Shown here: piece by piece, positions 6,824-14,310 of the stretch
Position numbering within the stretch: position 1 is the first letter of the stretch
Layout: each line of letters begins with the position of its first letter
Source of the DNA: Actinomycetales bacterium
GTDB taxonomy: Bacteria > Actinomycetota > Actinomycetes > Actinomycetales > BWSM-131
Direction: 5' to 3'
Assembly: GCA_030149025.1 (NCBI GenBank)
Contig: JASBSH010000318.1
Location: 1-14,310 of the forward strand
DNA: 14,310 bases
Translations under genes and position numbers: made by a program
Notes under the pieces: generated by a model
Seen by the model: only the letters and a program-made list of their open reading frames with translations
The model's database searches: none
What the model was told of the DNA's origin: nothing

Positions 6824-7341
6824 GAGGTGCCTGTGAGCAGGTCCTGGGCGGCCCGGGCGATCCGCCGCTCGTTGCCGAAGGCGAGAAGGGAGTCCAGCTC
6901 GGTCAGGGGGACCCATGCCACGTCGACCGCTTCCGCGTCGGGGTCGCCCTCCACGGTCAGGTGGCCGCCGGTCGCCTCGAGGAGGTAGTGGTGCACGGTC
7001 TTGTGGATGCGCCGGCCCTCGGCGTTGAACCAGTAGTCGATGGTGCCGAGGCTGCGCAGGACCCGTCCGCGGATGCCGGTCTCCTCCTCGATCTCCCGGA
7101 CCGCGGCCTCCTCGGGTGTCTCGGCGCCCTCGAGGTGGCCCTTCGGCAGGCACCACTCCACCCGGCCGGCCCGGTTGATGCGGGCGATCACGGCCGCGTG
7201 CGGGGCGCCGTCCAGGTTCTCGATGACCAGACCGCCGGCCGAGGTCTCCTCGACCGGCGGGGGCACCGGCGGAGGTTTCGGGACCGGTCTTTCCGCCCTC
7301 GCCGCGCCGGTGGCGCGGGGACGACGAGGCAGGGCCACCAT
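6820..7341 (-). CDS. Nudix hydrolase (MutT4-like)
   Basis: This 173-residue protein has a basic, proline-rich N-terminus (about 1-30), then the Nudix fold beginning at ETSAGGLVI. The Nudix box is complete at residues 68-90 (GHLEGAETPEEAAVREIEEE and TGI), matching Gx5Ex7REUxEExGU, so metal-dependent hydrolysis of a nucleoside diphosphate derivative is expected. The substrate cannot be told. WFNAEGRRIHKTVHHYLLEA resembles my memory of M. tuberculosis MutT4 (Rv3908), which occupies the same position next to pcnA. The ATG at 7341 was chosen; in-frame GTG codons at 7350 and 7359 would add three or six residues, and the one at 7350 has a better-spaced AGAAGG. The stop overlaps the GTG of the DUF6049 gene. 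The gene is divergent from the CCA-adding enzyme. Confidence 0.9.
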   Translation of the reverse strand: MVALPRRPRATGAARAERPVPKPPPVPPPVEETSAGGLVIENLDGAPHAAVIARINRAGRVEWCLPKGHLEGAETPEEAAVREIEEETGIRGRVLRSLGTIDYWFNAEGRRIHKTVHHYLLEATGGHLTVEGDPDAEAVDVAWVPLTELDSLLAFGNERRIARAAQDLLTGTS

Positions 7342-7382
7342 GCCGGTCACTGTAATCACGCCTTCTGGCAGGCTTGACCGAC
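7342..7382. promoter_or_regulatory. Very short divergent intergenic region
   Basis: Only about 41 bases separate the two divergent starts. On the plus strand TGTAAT (7351-7356) could be a -10 element for the CCA gene, and AGG at 7370-7372 a ribosome binding site. If so, the promoter of each gene must overlap the coding start of the other. I find no convincing -35 boxes. Confidence 0.3.
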
Positions 7383-8921
7383 GTGCCGACCCACCCCACG
7401 TCCCACAGCCGTGCCTGCACGAGCAGCACCGCCTCCGCAGTGCTGGACGCGGTCCGGGACCAGGTCCTGCGTGAGCTGGCCGACTATGCACCGGCCGCCG
7501 TGGAGCTGGGGGAGCGGTTCGCGGCGGCCGGGCACGAGCTGTCACTGGTCGGTGGCCCGGTCCGCGACGCCTTCCTCGGTCGCCTGACGACCGGCGGCAG
7601 GGCCGACATCGACCTGGACCTCACGACCGACGCGCACCCCGACCGGACGCTCGAGCTGATCTCCGGCTGGGCGGACACGCACTGGGAGATCGGCCGGCAG
7701 TTCGGGACGATCGGGCTGCGCAAGGGCCGGTTCACGATCGAGATCACCACCTACCGGGCCGAGGCGTACGACCCGGACTCGCGCAAGCCACGCGTGTCCT
7801 TCGGTGACTCGCTGGAGGTGGACCTGGGCCGTCGCGACTTCACGATCAACGCCATGGCCGTGCGGCTGCCGAACCTGGAGCTGGTCGACCCGTACGGCGG
7901 GCTGGCCGACCTGGCGACGACGACGCTGCGCACGCCCGGGACGCCGGAGGAGTCGTTCGGTGACGACCCGCTGCGGATGATGCGTGCGGCACGGTTCGCC
8001 TCCCAGCTCGGGGTGACGGTCGCCCCCGAGGTGCGGGCGGCGATGTCCGCGATGGCCGAGCGCATCTCGATCGTGTCCGCGGAGCGCGTGCGCGTCGAGC
8101 TGGAGAAGCTCGTGCTCGGGACGTACGCACGGGCGGGTCTGACGCTGCTGGTGGAGTCGGGCCTGGCCGACCAGGTGCTGCCGGAGCTGCCCGCGCTCAA
8201 GCTGGAGATCGACGAGCACCACCGGCACAAGGACGTGTACGAGCACACGCTGACGGTGCTGGAGCAGGCGATCGCGCTGGAGGACCCGCCGGGGGCCGAG
8301 GGTGACGACGTCGTCGTGGGGCCGGACTTCGTGCTGCGCTTCGCCGCCCTCATGCACGACGTCGGCAAGCCGGCGACCCGCCGCTTCGAGCCGGGCGGGG
8401 GCGTGAGCTTCCACCACCACGAGGTGGTCGGGGCGAAGCTCACCGCCAAGCGGATGAAGGCGCTGCGGTTCGACTCGGCCACCACCAAGGCCGTCGCGCG
8501 CCTGGTCGAGCTGCACCTGCGCTTCCACGGCTACGGCGAGGGGCAGTGGACCGACTCCGCGGTGCGCCGCTACGTCACGGACGCCGGCCCCCTGCTGCCT
8601 CGGCTGCACCGGCTCACCCGGGCCGACAGCACCACGCGCAACAAGCGGAAGGCCGCTCGCCTCGCCGCCTCCTATGACGACCTGGAGGCGCGGATCGAGC
8701 GGTTGCGGTCCGAGGAGGAGCTCGCGGCGATCCGGCCGGACCTCGACGGGGCGCAGATCATGGCCGAGCTGGGGATCAAGCCGGGGCCGCTCGTCGGGCG
8801 CGCGTACAAGCACCTGCTCGCGCTGCGGATGGAGCACGGGCCGCTCGGTGAGGAGCGTGCCCGTGACGAGCTGCTCACGTGGTGGGCCGAGCAACCGGAG
8901 AACAACTCCCCTTCGCGGTGA
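7383..8921 (+). CDS. cca: CCA-adding tRNA nucleotidyltransferase
   Basis: The enzyme adds or repairs the 3'-CCA end of tRNAs from CTP and ATP. The 512-residue product shows the class II nucleotidyltransferase hallmarks: Gly57-Gly58 in LVGGPVRDAFLG, the metal-binding Asp75 and Asp77 in DIDLDLTTDA, FGTIGL, then RRDFTINAMAV and DPYGGLADL. The RNA-binding helical part follows (DPLRMMRAARFASQLG). An HD domain (FAALMHDVGKPATR, His325-Asp326) is followed by HHHEVVGAKLTAKRM. This layout fits actinobacterial CCA enzymes annotated pcnA/cca, such as Rv3907c; a true poly(A) polymerase is less likely. The start is uncertain: GTG 7383 has AGG ten bases upstream, while TTG 7374 would add three residues. The gene is convergent with the ABC importer operon. 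Confidence 0.95.
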   Translation: MPTHPTSHSRACTSSTASAVLDAVRDQVLRELADYAPAAVELGERFAAAGHELSLVGGPVRDAFLGRLTTGGRADIDLDLTTDAHPDRTLELISGWADTHWEIGRQFGTIGLRKGRFTIEITTYRAEAYDPDSRKPRVSFGDSLEVDLGRRDFTINAMAVRLPNLELVDPYGGLADLATTTLRTPGTPEESFGDDPLRMMRAARFASQLGVTVAPEVRAAMSAMAERISIVSAERVRVELEKLVLGTYARAGLTLLVESGLADQVLPELPALKLEIDEHHRHKDVYEHTLTVLEQAIALEDPPGAEGDDVVVGPDFVLRFAALMHDVGKPATRRFEPGGGVSFHHHEVVGAKLTAKRMKALRFDSATTKAVARLVELHLRFHGYGEGQWTDSAVRRYVTDAGPLLPRLHRLTRADSTTRNKRKAARLAASYDDLEARIERLRSEEELAAIRPDLDGAQIMAELGIKPGPLVGRAYKHLLALRMEHGPLGEERARDELLTWWAEQPENNSPSR

Positions 8922-8941
8922 TCATGAAAACCCGGTTCACC
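8917..8941. terminator. Possible bidirectional terminator between convergent genes
   Basis: GGTGA and TCACC form a five-base inverted repeat spanning the stop of the CCA gene and the 33-base gap before the importer permease gene. The loop itself contains the small palindrome AACCCGGTT. It sits where two convergent transcripts end, but there is no T-run and the stem is short. Confidence 0.25.
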
Positions 8942-8954
8942 TGGCCGATGCGGC

Positions 8955-9881
8955 TCAGCCCTTGACGGCACCGAGGGTGAACCCGGCCACCAGGCGGTTG
9001 AGGAACAGGTTGAACACGAACGCGACCGGCACCGCCACCAGGACGGTCGCGGCCTGAAGCGACTGCCAGAAGAAGACGTCCCCGCGGATCAGCTCGGTGG
9101 GCACCCCCGTGCTCAACGTCTTCTGCGAGCTGGGTGAGATGAACGCCAGCGCGTAGATGAACTCGCTCGCGGTGAGGGTGAACGCGAAGACCACCACGGC
9201 GACGATCCCGGGGACGAGCAGCGGCAGCACGGTCCGGACGAAGGCGCCGAGCCGGCTGTACCCGTCGACCATCGCCTGCTCCTCGATGTCGCGAGGCAGT
9301 GTCTTGAGGAAGCCGATGAGCAGCCACACCGACACGGGGATGGTGATGGTCGGGTACACCAGGACCAGGCTCCAGGCCGAGTCCTGCAGACCCACGGTCA
9401 CCACCAGCCGGGACAGGGACAGGAACAGCAGGGACGGCGGCACGAGGTACACGAAGAAGATCGCGATACCCATCCACCCCGACCAGGGTCGGTCGAGGCG
9501 GGCGATGGAGTAGGCCGCGGGCAGCCCGAGCACGAGGGTGATCAGGACGACGAGCAGCCCCACCCAGAGCGTGTTCCACACGAAGGTGCCGAAGTCGGTC
9601 TGTTGGAACAGGTACAGCAGGTGGTCGGCTGTGGGTGGCTTGTTGAAGATGAATGGGTTGTTGTCCGCGTTGTACAGGTCGGAGTTGAGCTTGAAGGCGG
9701 TGACCGCGCTCCAGATGAACGGGCTGGCGGACAGCAGGGCCGCGACGACCGCTGCCACGTAGACGAAGACGCGACCAGCCACGTGCCGCAAGCGGTAGCG
9801 CCGACGCAACCTGTCGGCGTCCCGGTCACTGAGCGGCGGCGCCGGTGCAGGCACGGTGCTTTCGGTGGCCAGGCGTGTCAT
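8955..9881 (-). CDS. Sugar ABC transporter permease (MalG/CUT1 type)
   Basis: The 308-residue inner-membrane permease has a charged cytoplasmic N-terminus (1-35) followed by six hydrophobic segments. The coupling loop that contacts the ATPase is at residues 199-224 (IEEQAMVDGYSRLGAFVRTV, then LPLLVP), matching the EAA motif of importers. The ending NRLVAGFTLGAVKG is typical of the second (MalG-like) permease of CUT1 sugar importers. Its ATG overlaps the stop of the other permease gene (ATGA), so the two are translationally coupled and presumably form a heterodimer. It is the last gene of the operon. The substrate cannot be deduced; a mono- or oligosaccharide or polyol is likely from the family. 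Confidence 0.93.
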   Translation of the reverse strand: MTRLATESTVPAPAPPLSDRDADRLRRRYRLRHVAGRVFVYVAAVVAALLSASPFIWSAVTAFKLNSDLYNADNNPFIFNKPPTADHLLYLFQQTDFGTFVWNTLWVGLLVVLITLVLGLPAAYSIARLDRPWSGWMGIAIFFVYLVPPSLLFLSLSRLVVTVGLQDSAWSLVLVYPTITIPVSVWLLIGFLKTLPRDIEEQAMVDGYSRLGAFVRTVLPLLVPGIVAVVVFAFTLTASEFIYALAFISPSSQKTLSTGVPTELIRGDVFFWQSLQAATVLVAVPVAFVFNLFLNRLVAGFTLGAVKG

Positions 9882-10831
9882 GTGATCTCCATCCGCCGGA
9901 CCGCGCGGAGGATCAGCACCGCCGCGGCGAGCAGCAGCGGGAAGAGGAACAACGCGATGGCGGCGCCCTGCGCGACGTCGCCGCCCTCGATGCCGCGGAT
10001 GAAGGCCCAGCTCGCGAGGACCTGGGTGGAGTTGGTCGGCCCACCGCGGGTGAGGACGTAGACCACGGTCATGTCGGTGAAGGTCAGGATCGCACCGAAC
10101 AGGCCGGCTACGCCGATGACGGGGAGCGTGAGCGGGATCGTCACCTCGAACATGCGGCGCCAGAAGCCGGCCCCGTCGACACGGGCAGCCTCGTTGATGT
10201 CCTGGGGGACGGCGAGGAGGCCGGCCATCATGATCACCGCGGCCAGCGGCGTCAGACGCCAGACGTGGACGGCGATGACCGACGCCATCGCGAGCTTGGG
10301 CTGCCCGAGCCAGTACATATTGCCCTGGATGACACCCGCGTTGCGAAGCAGCCAGTCGATCGGGCTGTAGATCGAGTCCAGCAGCCAGAGCCACGAAACG
10401 GTGGACAGCGCAACGGGAGTGGTCCAGGGGAGCAGGACGAGGAAGCGGACGACCCACTTGCCCCGGAAGTCGGCCACCAGGATGTTCGCGAGGACCTTTC
10501 CGAGCACGATGATCAGGGCCATCGAGATACCGGTGAAGATCAGCGTGTTCCACAGCGATCGCCAGAAGACCGGGTCGGCGAAGGCACGGCGGAACGCGGC
10601 CAGGCCCGCCCAGTCGTAGGACGGGTCCCCGGCCGTGACGTCCGAGAGCGAGAACGCGATCGCCAGGAAGAACGGCACCGCCACCAGCGCGATGATGTAG
10701 ACCACGGAGGGCAGCAGGAAGATCCACGCCAGGGCGCTCTCGGAGTCGGTCACCCGGCCCCGGCGACCTCCTTTGACCCGGCTGGTATCCGCAGCGCCCG
10801 CCCGCGGTGGGGAGGCGATGGTGTGCGCCAT
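9878..10831 (-). CDS. Sugar ABC transporter permease (MalF/CUT1 type)
   Basis: This 317-residue permease has a basic cytoplasmic N-terminus, a first membrane helix at about 33-60, and five further hydrophobic segments. The EAA coupling loop is clear at residues 214-237 (EAARVDGAGFWRRMFEV, then TIPLTLP). TRGGPTNST at 261-269 is the characteristic CUT1 MalF-like segment. It pairs with the permease encoded just downstream. The ATG lies three bases after the stop of the ATPase frame, with GGGGAG at the end of that frame as ribosome binding site. Its translation would therefore normally be coupled to ribosomes reading the C-terminal part of the ATPase. The premature TAG in the ATPase gene may reduce that coupling. 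Confidence 0.93.
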   Translation of the reverse strand: MAHTIASPPRAGAADTSRVKGGRRGRVTDSESALAWIFLLPSVVYIIALVAVPFFLAIAFSLSDVTAGDPSYDWAGLAAFRRAFADPVFWRSLWNTLIFTGISMALIIVLGKVLANILVADFRGKWVVRFLVLLPWTTPVALSTVSWLWLLDSIYSPIDWLLRNAGVIQGNMYWLGQPKLAMASVIAVHVWRLTPLAAVIMMAGLLAVPQDINEAARVDGAGFWRRMFEVTIPLTLPVIGVAGLFGAILTFTDMTVVYVLTRGGPTNSTQVLASWAFIRGIEGGDVAQGAAIALFLFPLLLAAAVLILRAVRRMEIT

Positions 10832-10834
10832 GGC

Positions 10835-11107
10835 TCAGCTCCCCACCGGCAGCGGCTCGCGACCCAGTCCCGAGTCGGCGTCGAAGAACCGCAGTCGCTC
10901 CGGTGCGATGGCGAAGTCATGTGTCTCACCGCTGCTGATCGGGGTCGTCACGGTGGACGGGAGCCGTGCGATCACGCGGGTGGGCTCGCCCAGTCGCGTG
11001 ACGGTGCCGTACACGTGCCGGTCACCGGACAGGTACTCCACGCGGTCCACAGCGAACGGCATCGTGGTGCGGTCCTGGGGGGACACGTTCTCGATCGGGA
11101 GGAAGTG
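10835..11107 (-). pseudogene. Detached C-terminal OB/TOBE-like part of the sugar ABC ATPase
   Basis: After the TAG at 11110-11108 the same frame stays open for 90 codons, to the TGA at 10835. It encodes HFLPIENVSPQDRTTMPFAV, DRVEYLSGDRHVYGTV and ETHDFAIAPERLRFFD, the regulatory/TOBE-like region of MalK/UgpC ATPases that follows GFRPE. Nothing else separates it from the nucleotide-binding part. It is thus the second half of one gene with a single nonsense codon. Internal GTG codons (11086) might restart translation, but without an obvious ribosome binding site. A sequencing or assembly error, a recent mutation, or stop readthrough are all possible. Confidence 0.75.
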
Positions 11108-11875
<768 letters not shown>

Positions 11876-11905
11876 CGCCTGGCTCCCCTCTGCTCCAGCG
11901 GCGGG

Positions 11906-13348
11906 TCAGCCTCCGACCAGGCCGCGCGAGCGCCACTTGTCGAAGATGTTCTTGATCTCCTTCTCGGCCTGGCCCACCGTCTGCTGCGGCGTCTGCTGGC
12001 CGCGGGCCGCACGGGCGAACATGTTCGGGATGACGAAGGTGCCGAACACCTCACCGATGGCGGTGTTGGACGGACCGGGGTGGCCGATGTTGGTGCTCCA
12101 GTCGCGCGCCTTGGACAGGAAGGCGAGCTTGTCGGAGGGCTTCGACCCGAAGGGGTCGTTCGCCAGCCACCCGTCGAGCTGCGGTACCAGCTTGTCCCAC
12201 GCGGGGAAGTCGTACAGCTGCGAGTGGTACGTCGCAGAGGCGAAGTTCTCCGTGTAGTGGAGCAGGAACTCCTTTGCGGCGTCGGCGTTCGTGGCGAAGC
12301 TCGGGACGATCCAGTTGTACATCACGTGCTGGGCGGCGAGTGCCGTCTTCGGCCCCTTGAGCGCAGGCACGAAGTATACGTCGCCCGCTACGTCCGGGCT
12401 GGCGACCTGCGCGGTGCGGTACGCCGAGATCGAGTTGAGGATGTACGACAGCTTGCCGGCGATCAGGCCCTGGTTGTTCGAGGCGGCGTTCCAGGAGAAG
12501 ACCTCGTTGGTCATCGTCTGCTGGAACAGCCTGGTCATGAACTCGACCGCGGCGATGGTCTCCGGCGAGTTGACGACCACCTGTTCCTGCTCGTTCTGGA
12601 TCGCACCACCGAAGGACCACAACAGAGCCCGCCCGGCCATGTTGGAGTCGATCTCCTGCGACATGCCGAGCCCCATCTGGACGCCCCTGGATGTCTTGAT
12701 CTCGGCGCCGCCCTGGAGCAGCTCGTCCCACGTCGAGGGCCCGTTGGGGAAACCGACCGGTTCCCAGAGGGACTTGCGGTAGTCACCCGGGTCGGGCACC
12801 CAACCCGGCGCGTATGCGTAGTACTTGCCCGTCGCCGGGTTCTGACTCGACTTCTGGGCCAAGGGGATCTGCTGACCCCAACGCTTGTTCGCCTCGTCGG
12901 TGACGTCTTTCAGGTCGAGCACGCTGGGCTCGAACTGCGACAGCGTGGCGATGTACTGGATCAGGTCATGACCTTGCCCTGCCTGGATCTCCGCGGCGAT
13001 GCGCGCCGGGATCTCCGCGTTGTTGACGTGGTCCACCGTTACGTTGACACCGACCCGGTCGCCCCACTGCTTCACGAACGGGTCGAACCACTGGTCGTGG
13101 GCCGGTACGAAGTGGCTCCACAGCAGGATCTTCAGGTCGCCGGACAGGTTCCGCGTCGGCGTCGTGAACGACTCCTCGGGAGCCCCGGAGGTGCCCGTGG
13201 CGGTTCCCGCGGGGCTGCCACCGGCCCCCGGTTCGCTGGAGCATGAGGCCAGCACCCCGCCGGCTGACAGCAGCCCGGCCGCGAGGAGGAAGTCTCGCCG
13301 GCTCCGCTGCTGTGAAGTGAGGTCTTGAAGCCATCCACGGTCGGCCAT
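11906..13348 (-). CDS. Sugar ABC transporter substrate-binding lipoprotein (Tat-type signal)
   Basis: The 480-residue extracytoplasmic solute-binding protein heads the importer operon. The N-terminus has a twin-arginine motif (SRRDFLL, residues 16-22), a hydrophobic stretch, and a lipobox LASC with Cys36 as the acylation site. This suggests folded export and membrane anchoring. A Gly/Ser/Thr spacer follows. The mature part begins LKILLWSHFVPAHDQWFDPF and contains family 1 sugar-binding features such as GPSTWDELLQ, GKLSYILNS and NADAAKEFLLHY. The ligand is not evident. The ATG at 13348 is preceded by GAGGAGG at good spacing; the frame is open farther upstream to 13585 but lacks a comparable site. 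Its promoter region is shared with the divergent surface-protein gene and contains two DnaA-box-like sequences. Confidence 0.95.
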   Translation of the reverse strand: MADRGWLQDLTSQQRSRRDFLLAAGLLSAGGVLASCSSEPGAGGSPAGTATGTSGAPEESFTTPTRNLSGDLKILLWSHFVPAHDQWFDPFVKQWGDRVGVNVTVDHVNNAEIPARIAAEIQAGQGHDLIQYIATLSQFEPSVLDLKDVTDEANKRWGQQIPLAQKSSQNPATGKYYAYAPGWVPDPGDYRKSLWEPVGFPNGPSTWDELLQGGAEIKTSRGVQMGLGMSQEIDSNMAGRALLWSFGGAIQNEQEQVVVNSPETIAAVEFMTRLFQQTMTNEVFSWNAASNNQGLIAGKLSYILNSISAYRTAQVASPDVAGDVYFVPALKGPKTALAAQHVMYNWIVPSFATNADAAKEFLLHYTENFASATYHSQLYDFPAWDKLVPQLDGWLANDPFGSKPSDKLAFLSKARDWSTNIGHPGPSNTAIGEVFGTFVIPNMFARAARGQQTPQQTVGQAEKEIKNIFDKWRSRGLVGG

Positions 13349-13408
13349 GACCGGCACCTCCTCGGGCAGGCAGCCCTGGTGGTGACGGTAAACCTGTGCT
13401 GCACGCTC

Positions 13409-13417
13409 TGTCCACAG
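13409..13417 (+). promoter_or_regulatory. DnaA-box-like sequence (CTGTCCACA type)
   Basis: CTGTCCACA occupies 13408-13416 and the shared core TGTCCACAG occupies 13409-13417. It differs from the Streptomyces DnaA box TTGTCCACA only at the first base (C for T), a change common in high-GC DnaA boxes. It lies in the divergent promoter region, 28 bases from a second copy. Confidence 0.4.
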
Positions 13418-13435
13418 GGACGGTTTCGCCGTGGT

Positions 13436-13445
13436 TTGTCCACAG
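13436..13445 (+). promoter_or_regulatory. DnaA box (consensus TTGTCCACA)
   Basis: TTTGTCCACAG contains TTGTCCACA (13436-13444), identical to the Streptomyces consensus DnaA box as I recall it. It has the same orientation as the box at 13409. It lies 52 bases upstream of the surface-protein ATG and 88 bases upstream of the binding-protein ATG, so DnaA binding could influence either gene or simply titrate DnaA. Confidence 0.5.
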
Positions 13446-13496
13446 ATCGCTGCCGCCTCTGGCGGGCCGAAGCGCTGGGCGCACAGCATCTGCCGC

Positions 13497-14310
13497 ATGG
13501 TGAAACGCCTTCTTGGGACTGTCTGTGCCGCCCTCTTGGTCGCCGCGGTTCTCGTGCTGGTAGCCCCGGGCATGTCGGTCGCCACCGGCCTTCGTGGCCC
13601 CGGCGTCGCCCATCCCGCGACGTGGCTGGGCAGCTACGCGACCTTCGGCGGCAAGCCGTGGGCGTACTGCGTGGATGCCGGCCGGGCGGCTCCCGAGGCG
13701 CGGTACCGGTGGCGTTCCGAGCCGGTCCGGGACCCGGCGACGAGCTATCTGCTCACGCGCTACGCCGGGTCCAAGCGGGTGGTGGACCACGCCGGGCTGG
13801 CGTACCTGGTGCAGCGGTCGACGAAGCTGCCTCACAACCCCCGTACCCGGGTGCCGGCGACGCCGCCCAAGGTCCGCGAGGTGGATCTCCCCGGCCGCGT
13901 CGCACAGCTGTCAGCCGAAGCGCGCGACCAGGCCGGGCCGTACCAGTTGTCCATCGGAATGGACCTGGTCGACGACCGCAGCGGGTCGGTCACCGTCTCG
14001 GCCTTGGCAGCGTCGGGCAAGGAGGCCACGGGCTGGTCCGGCGAGGTCACCTTGAGCGGTCCGGCGAAATGGGCGGACGGCGCCACGCAGGCCCGGACCT
14101 TCACCACCGGTGCGCGCCCCTCGACCTTCGCGGTGCAGGTGACCGGTGCAGGGACGGTGCGGCTGACCGCTGACGTGCAGCTGCCGTCGGACGAGGTGCG
14201 CCTGCACACGCCGAACCGGCCCGGTGTGCAGCGGGTCGTCACCATGGCTCCGCTGAAGAAGGTGTCGGCTACGGCGGAGAAGGTCGTCACGCCGTTCCAG
14301 CCCCGCGTCG
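13497..14310 (+). CDS. Secreted cell-surface protein, 5' part (runs off the right edge)
   Basis: An open frame starts at ATG 13497 and runs without a stop through the last base, giving at least 271 residues. The start MVKRLLGTVCAALLVAAVLV is a clear signal peptide, so the product is exported. The mature part begins with an aromatic-rich segment (WLGSYATFGG, then WAYCVDAGRAAP) holding a single cysteine. This resembles the start of actinobacterial surface proteins with YC(I/V)D-x-AAP, some related to thioester (TQXA) domains. The later part has repeated beta-strand pattern (LSIGMDLVDDRSGSVTVSAL, FAVQVTGAGTVRLTADVQL), consistent with immunoglobulin-like or prealbumin-like folds. A sorting signal or membrane anchor would lie beyond the window. 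No ribosome binding site is obvious. Function is unknown, and the thioester idea is only a weak resemblance. Confidence 0.8.
   Translation, partial: MVKRLLGTVCAALLVAAVLVLVAPGMSVATGLRGPGVAHPATWLGSYATFGGKPWAYCVDAGRAAPEARYRWRSEPVRDPATSYLLTRYAGSKRVVDHAGLAYLVQRSTKLPHNPRTRVPATPPKVREVDLPGRVAQLSAEARDQAGPYQLSIGMDLVDDRSGSVTVSALAASGKEATGWSGEVTLSGPAKWADGATQARTFTTGARPSTFAVQVTGAGTVRLTADVQLPSDEVRLHTPNRPGVQRVVTMAPLKKVSATAEKVVTPFQPRV

Noticed and set aside
6824..7429. N-terminal extension of the DUF6049 protein
   Set aside because: It overlaps the whole Nudix gene and would bury the signal peptide that begins at 6823.
7542..8894. Minus-strand open frame of 450 codons
   Set aside because: It is the reverse of the CCA-adding enzyme, rich in His, Arg and Gln, with no motif.
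13418..13432. ACGG-TTTCG-CCGT as a sugar-repressor operator
   Set aside because: The half-sites are only four bases long and do not match a known LacI-type site well; chance is likely in this composition.

Overview
The window is a high-GC actinobacterial chromosome segment. Third codon positions are strongly G/C-biased, GTG starts are common, and the gene order is a known actinobacterial one. Read on the minus strand from about 7340 to 45, it runs Nudix hydrolase, DUF6049 membrane protein, MurJ lipid II flippase, then a pseudokinase membrane protein. The CCA-adding enzyme is divergent from the Nudix gene. From memory this matches Mycobacterium tuberculosis pcnA-mutT4-Rv3909-mviN, a block that lies not far from oriC. 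The genus is not clear. Unlike mycobacterial MviN, the flippase and its pseudokinase/discoidin-like tail are two separate genes here.

Region 1 (45-4514) holds the cell-wall genes: the pseudokinase with one membrane span and an extracellular discoidin-like domain, a small TadE/TadG-like membrane protein, and murJ. A two-gene toxin-antitoxin-like cassette (2350-2834), on the opposite strand and less GC-rich, sits between murJ and the small membrane protein. It has an inverted repeat just upstream that looks like an operator. Region 2 (4511-7341) has the DUF6049 and Nudix genes, joined to each other and to murJ by two successive GTGA overlaps. Region 3 (7383-8921) is the CCA-adding enzyme.

Region 4 (8955-13348, minus strand) is a complete CUT1-type sugar ABC importer operon: Tat/lipoprotein binding protein, ATPase, and two permeases. 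The ATPase gene carries an in-frame TAG exactly where the conserved GFRPE motif should have its Glu. The nucleotide-binding domain is therefore complete, but the C-terminal OB/TOBE-like domain is cut off, although its reading frame is otherwise open. No regulator or glycosidase accompanies the operon inside the window.

Region 5 (13497 to the right edge, plus strand) is the 5' part of a secreted, probably cell-surface protein. The 148-bp gap between it and the importer contains two DnaA-box-like sequences, one identical to the Streptomyces consensus TTGTCCACA. Every stretch without a gene is under 150 bases. I see no tRNA, rRNA, insertion sequence or CRISPR array.
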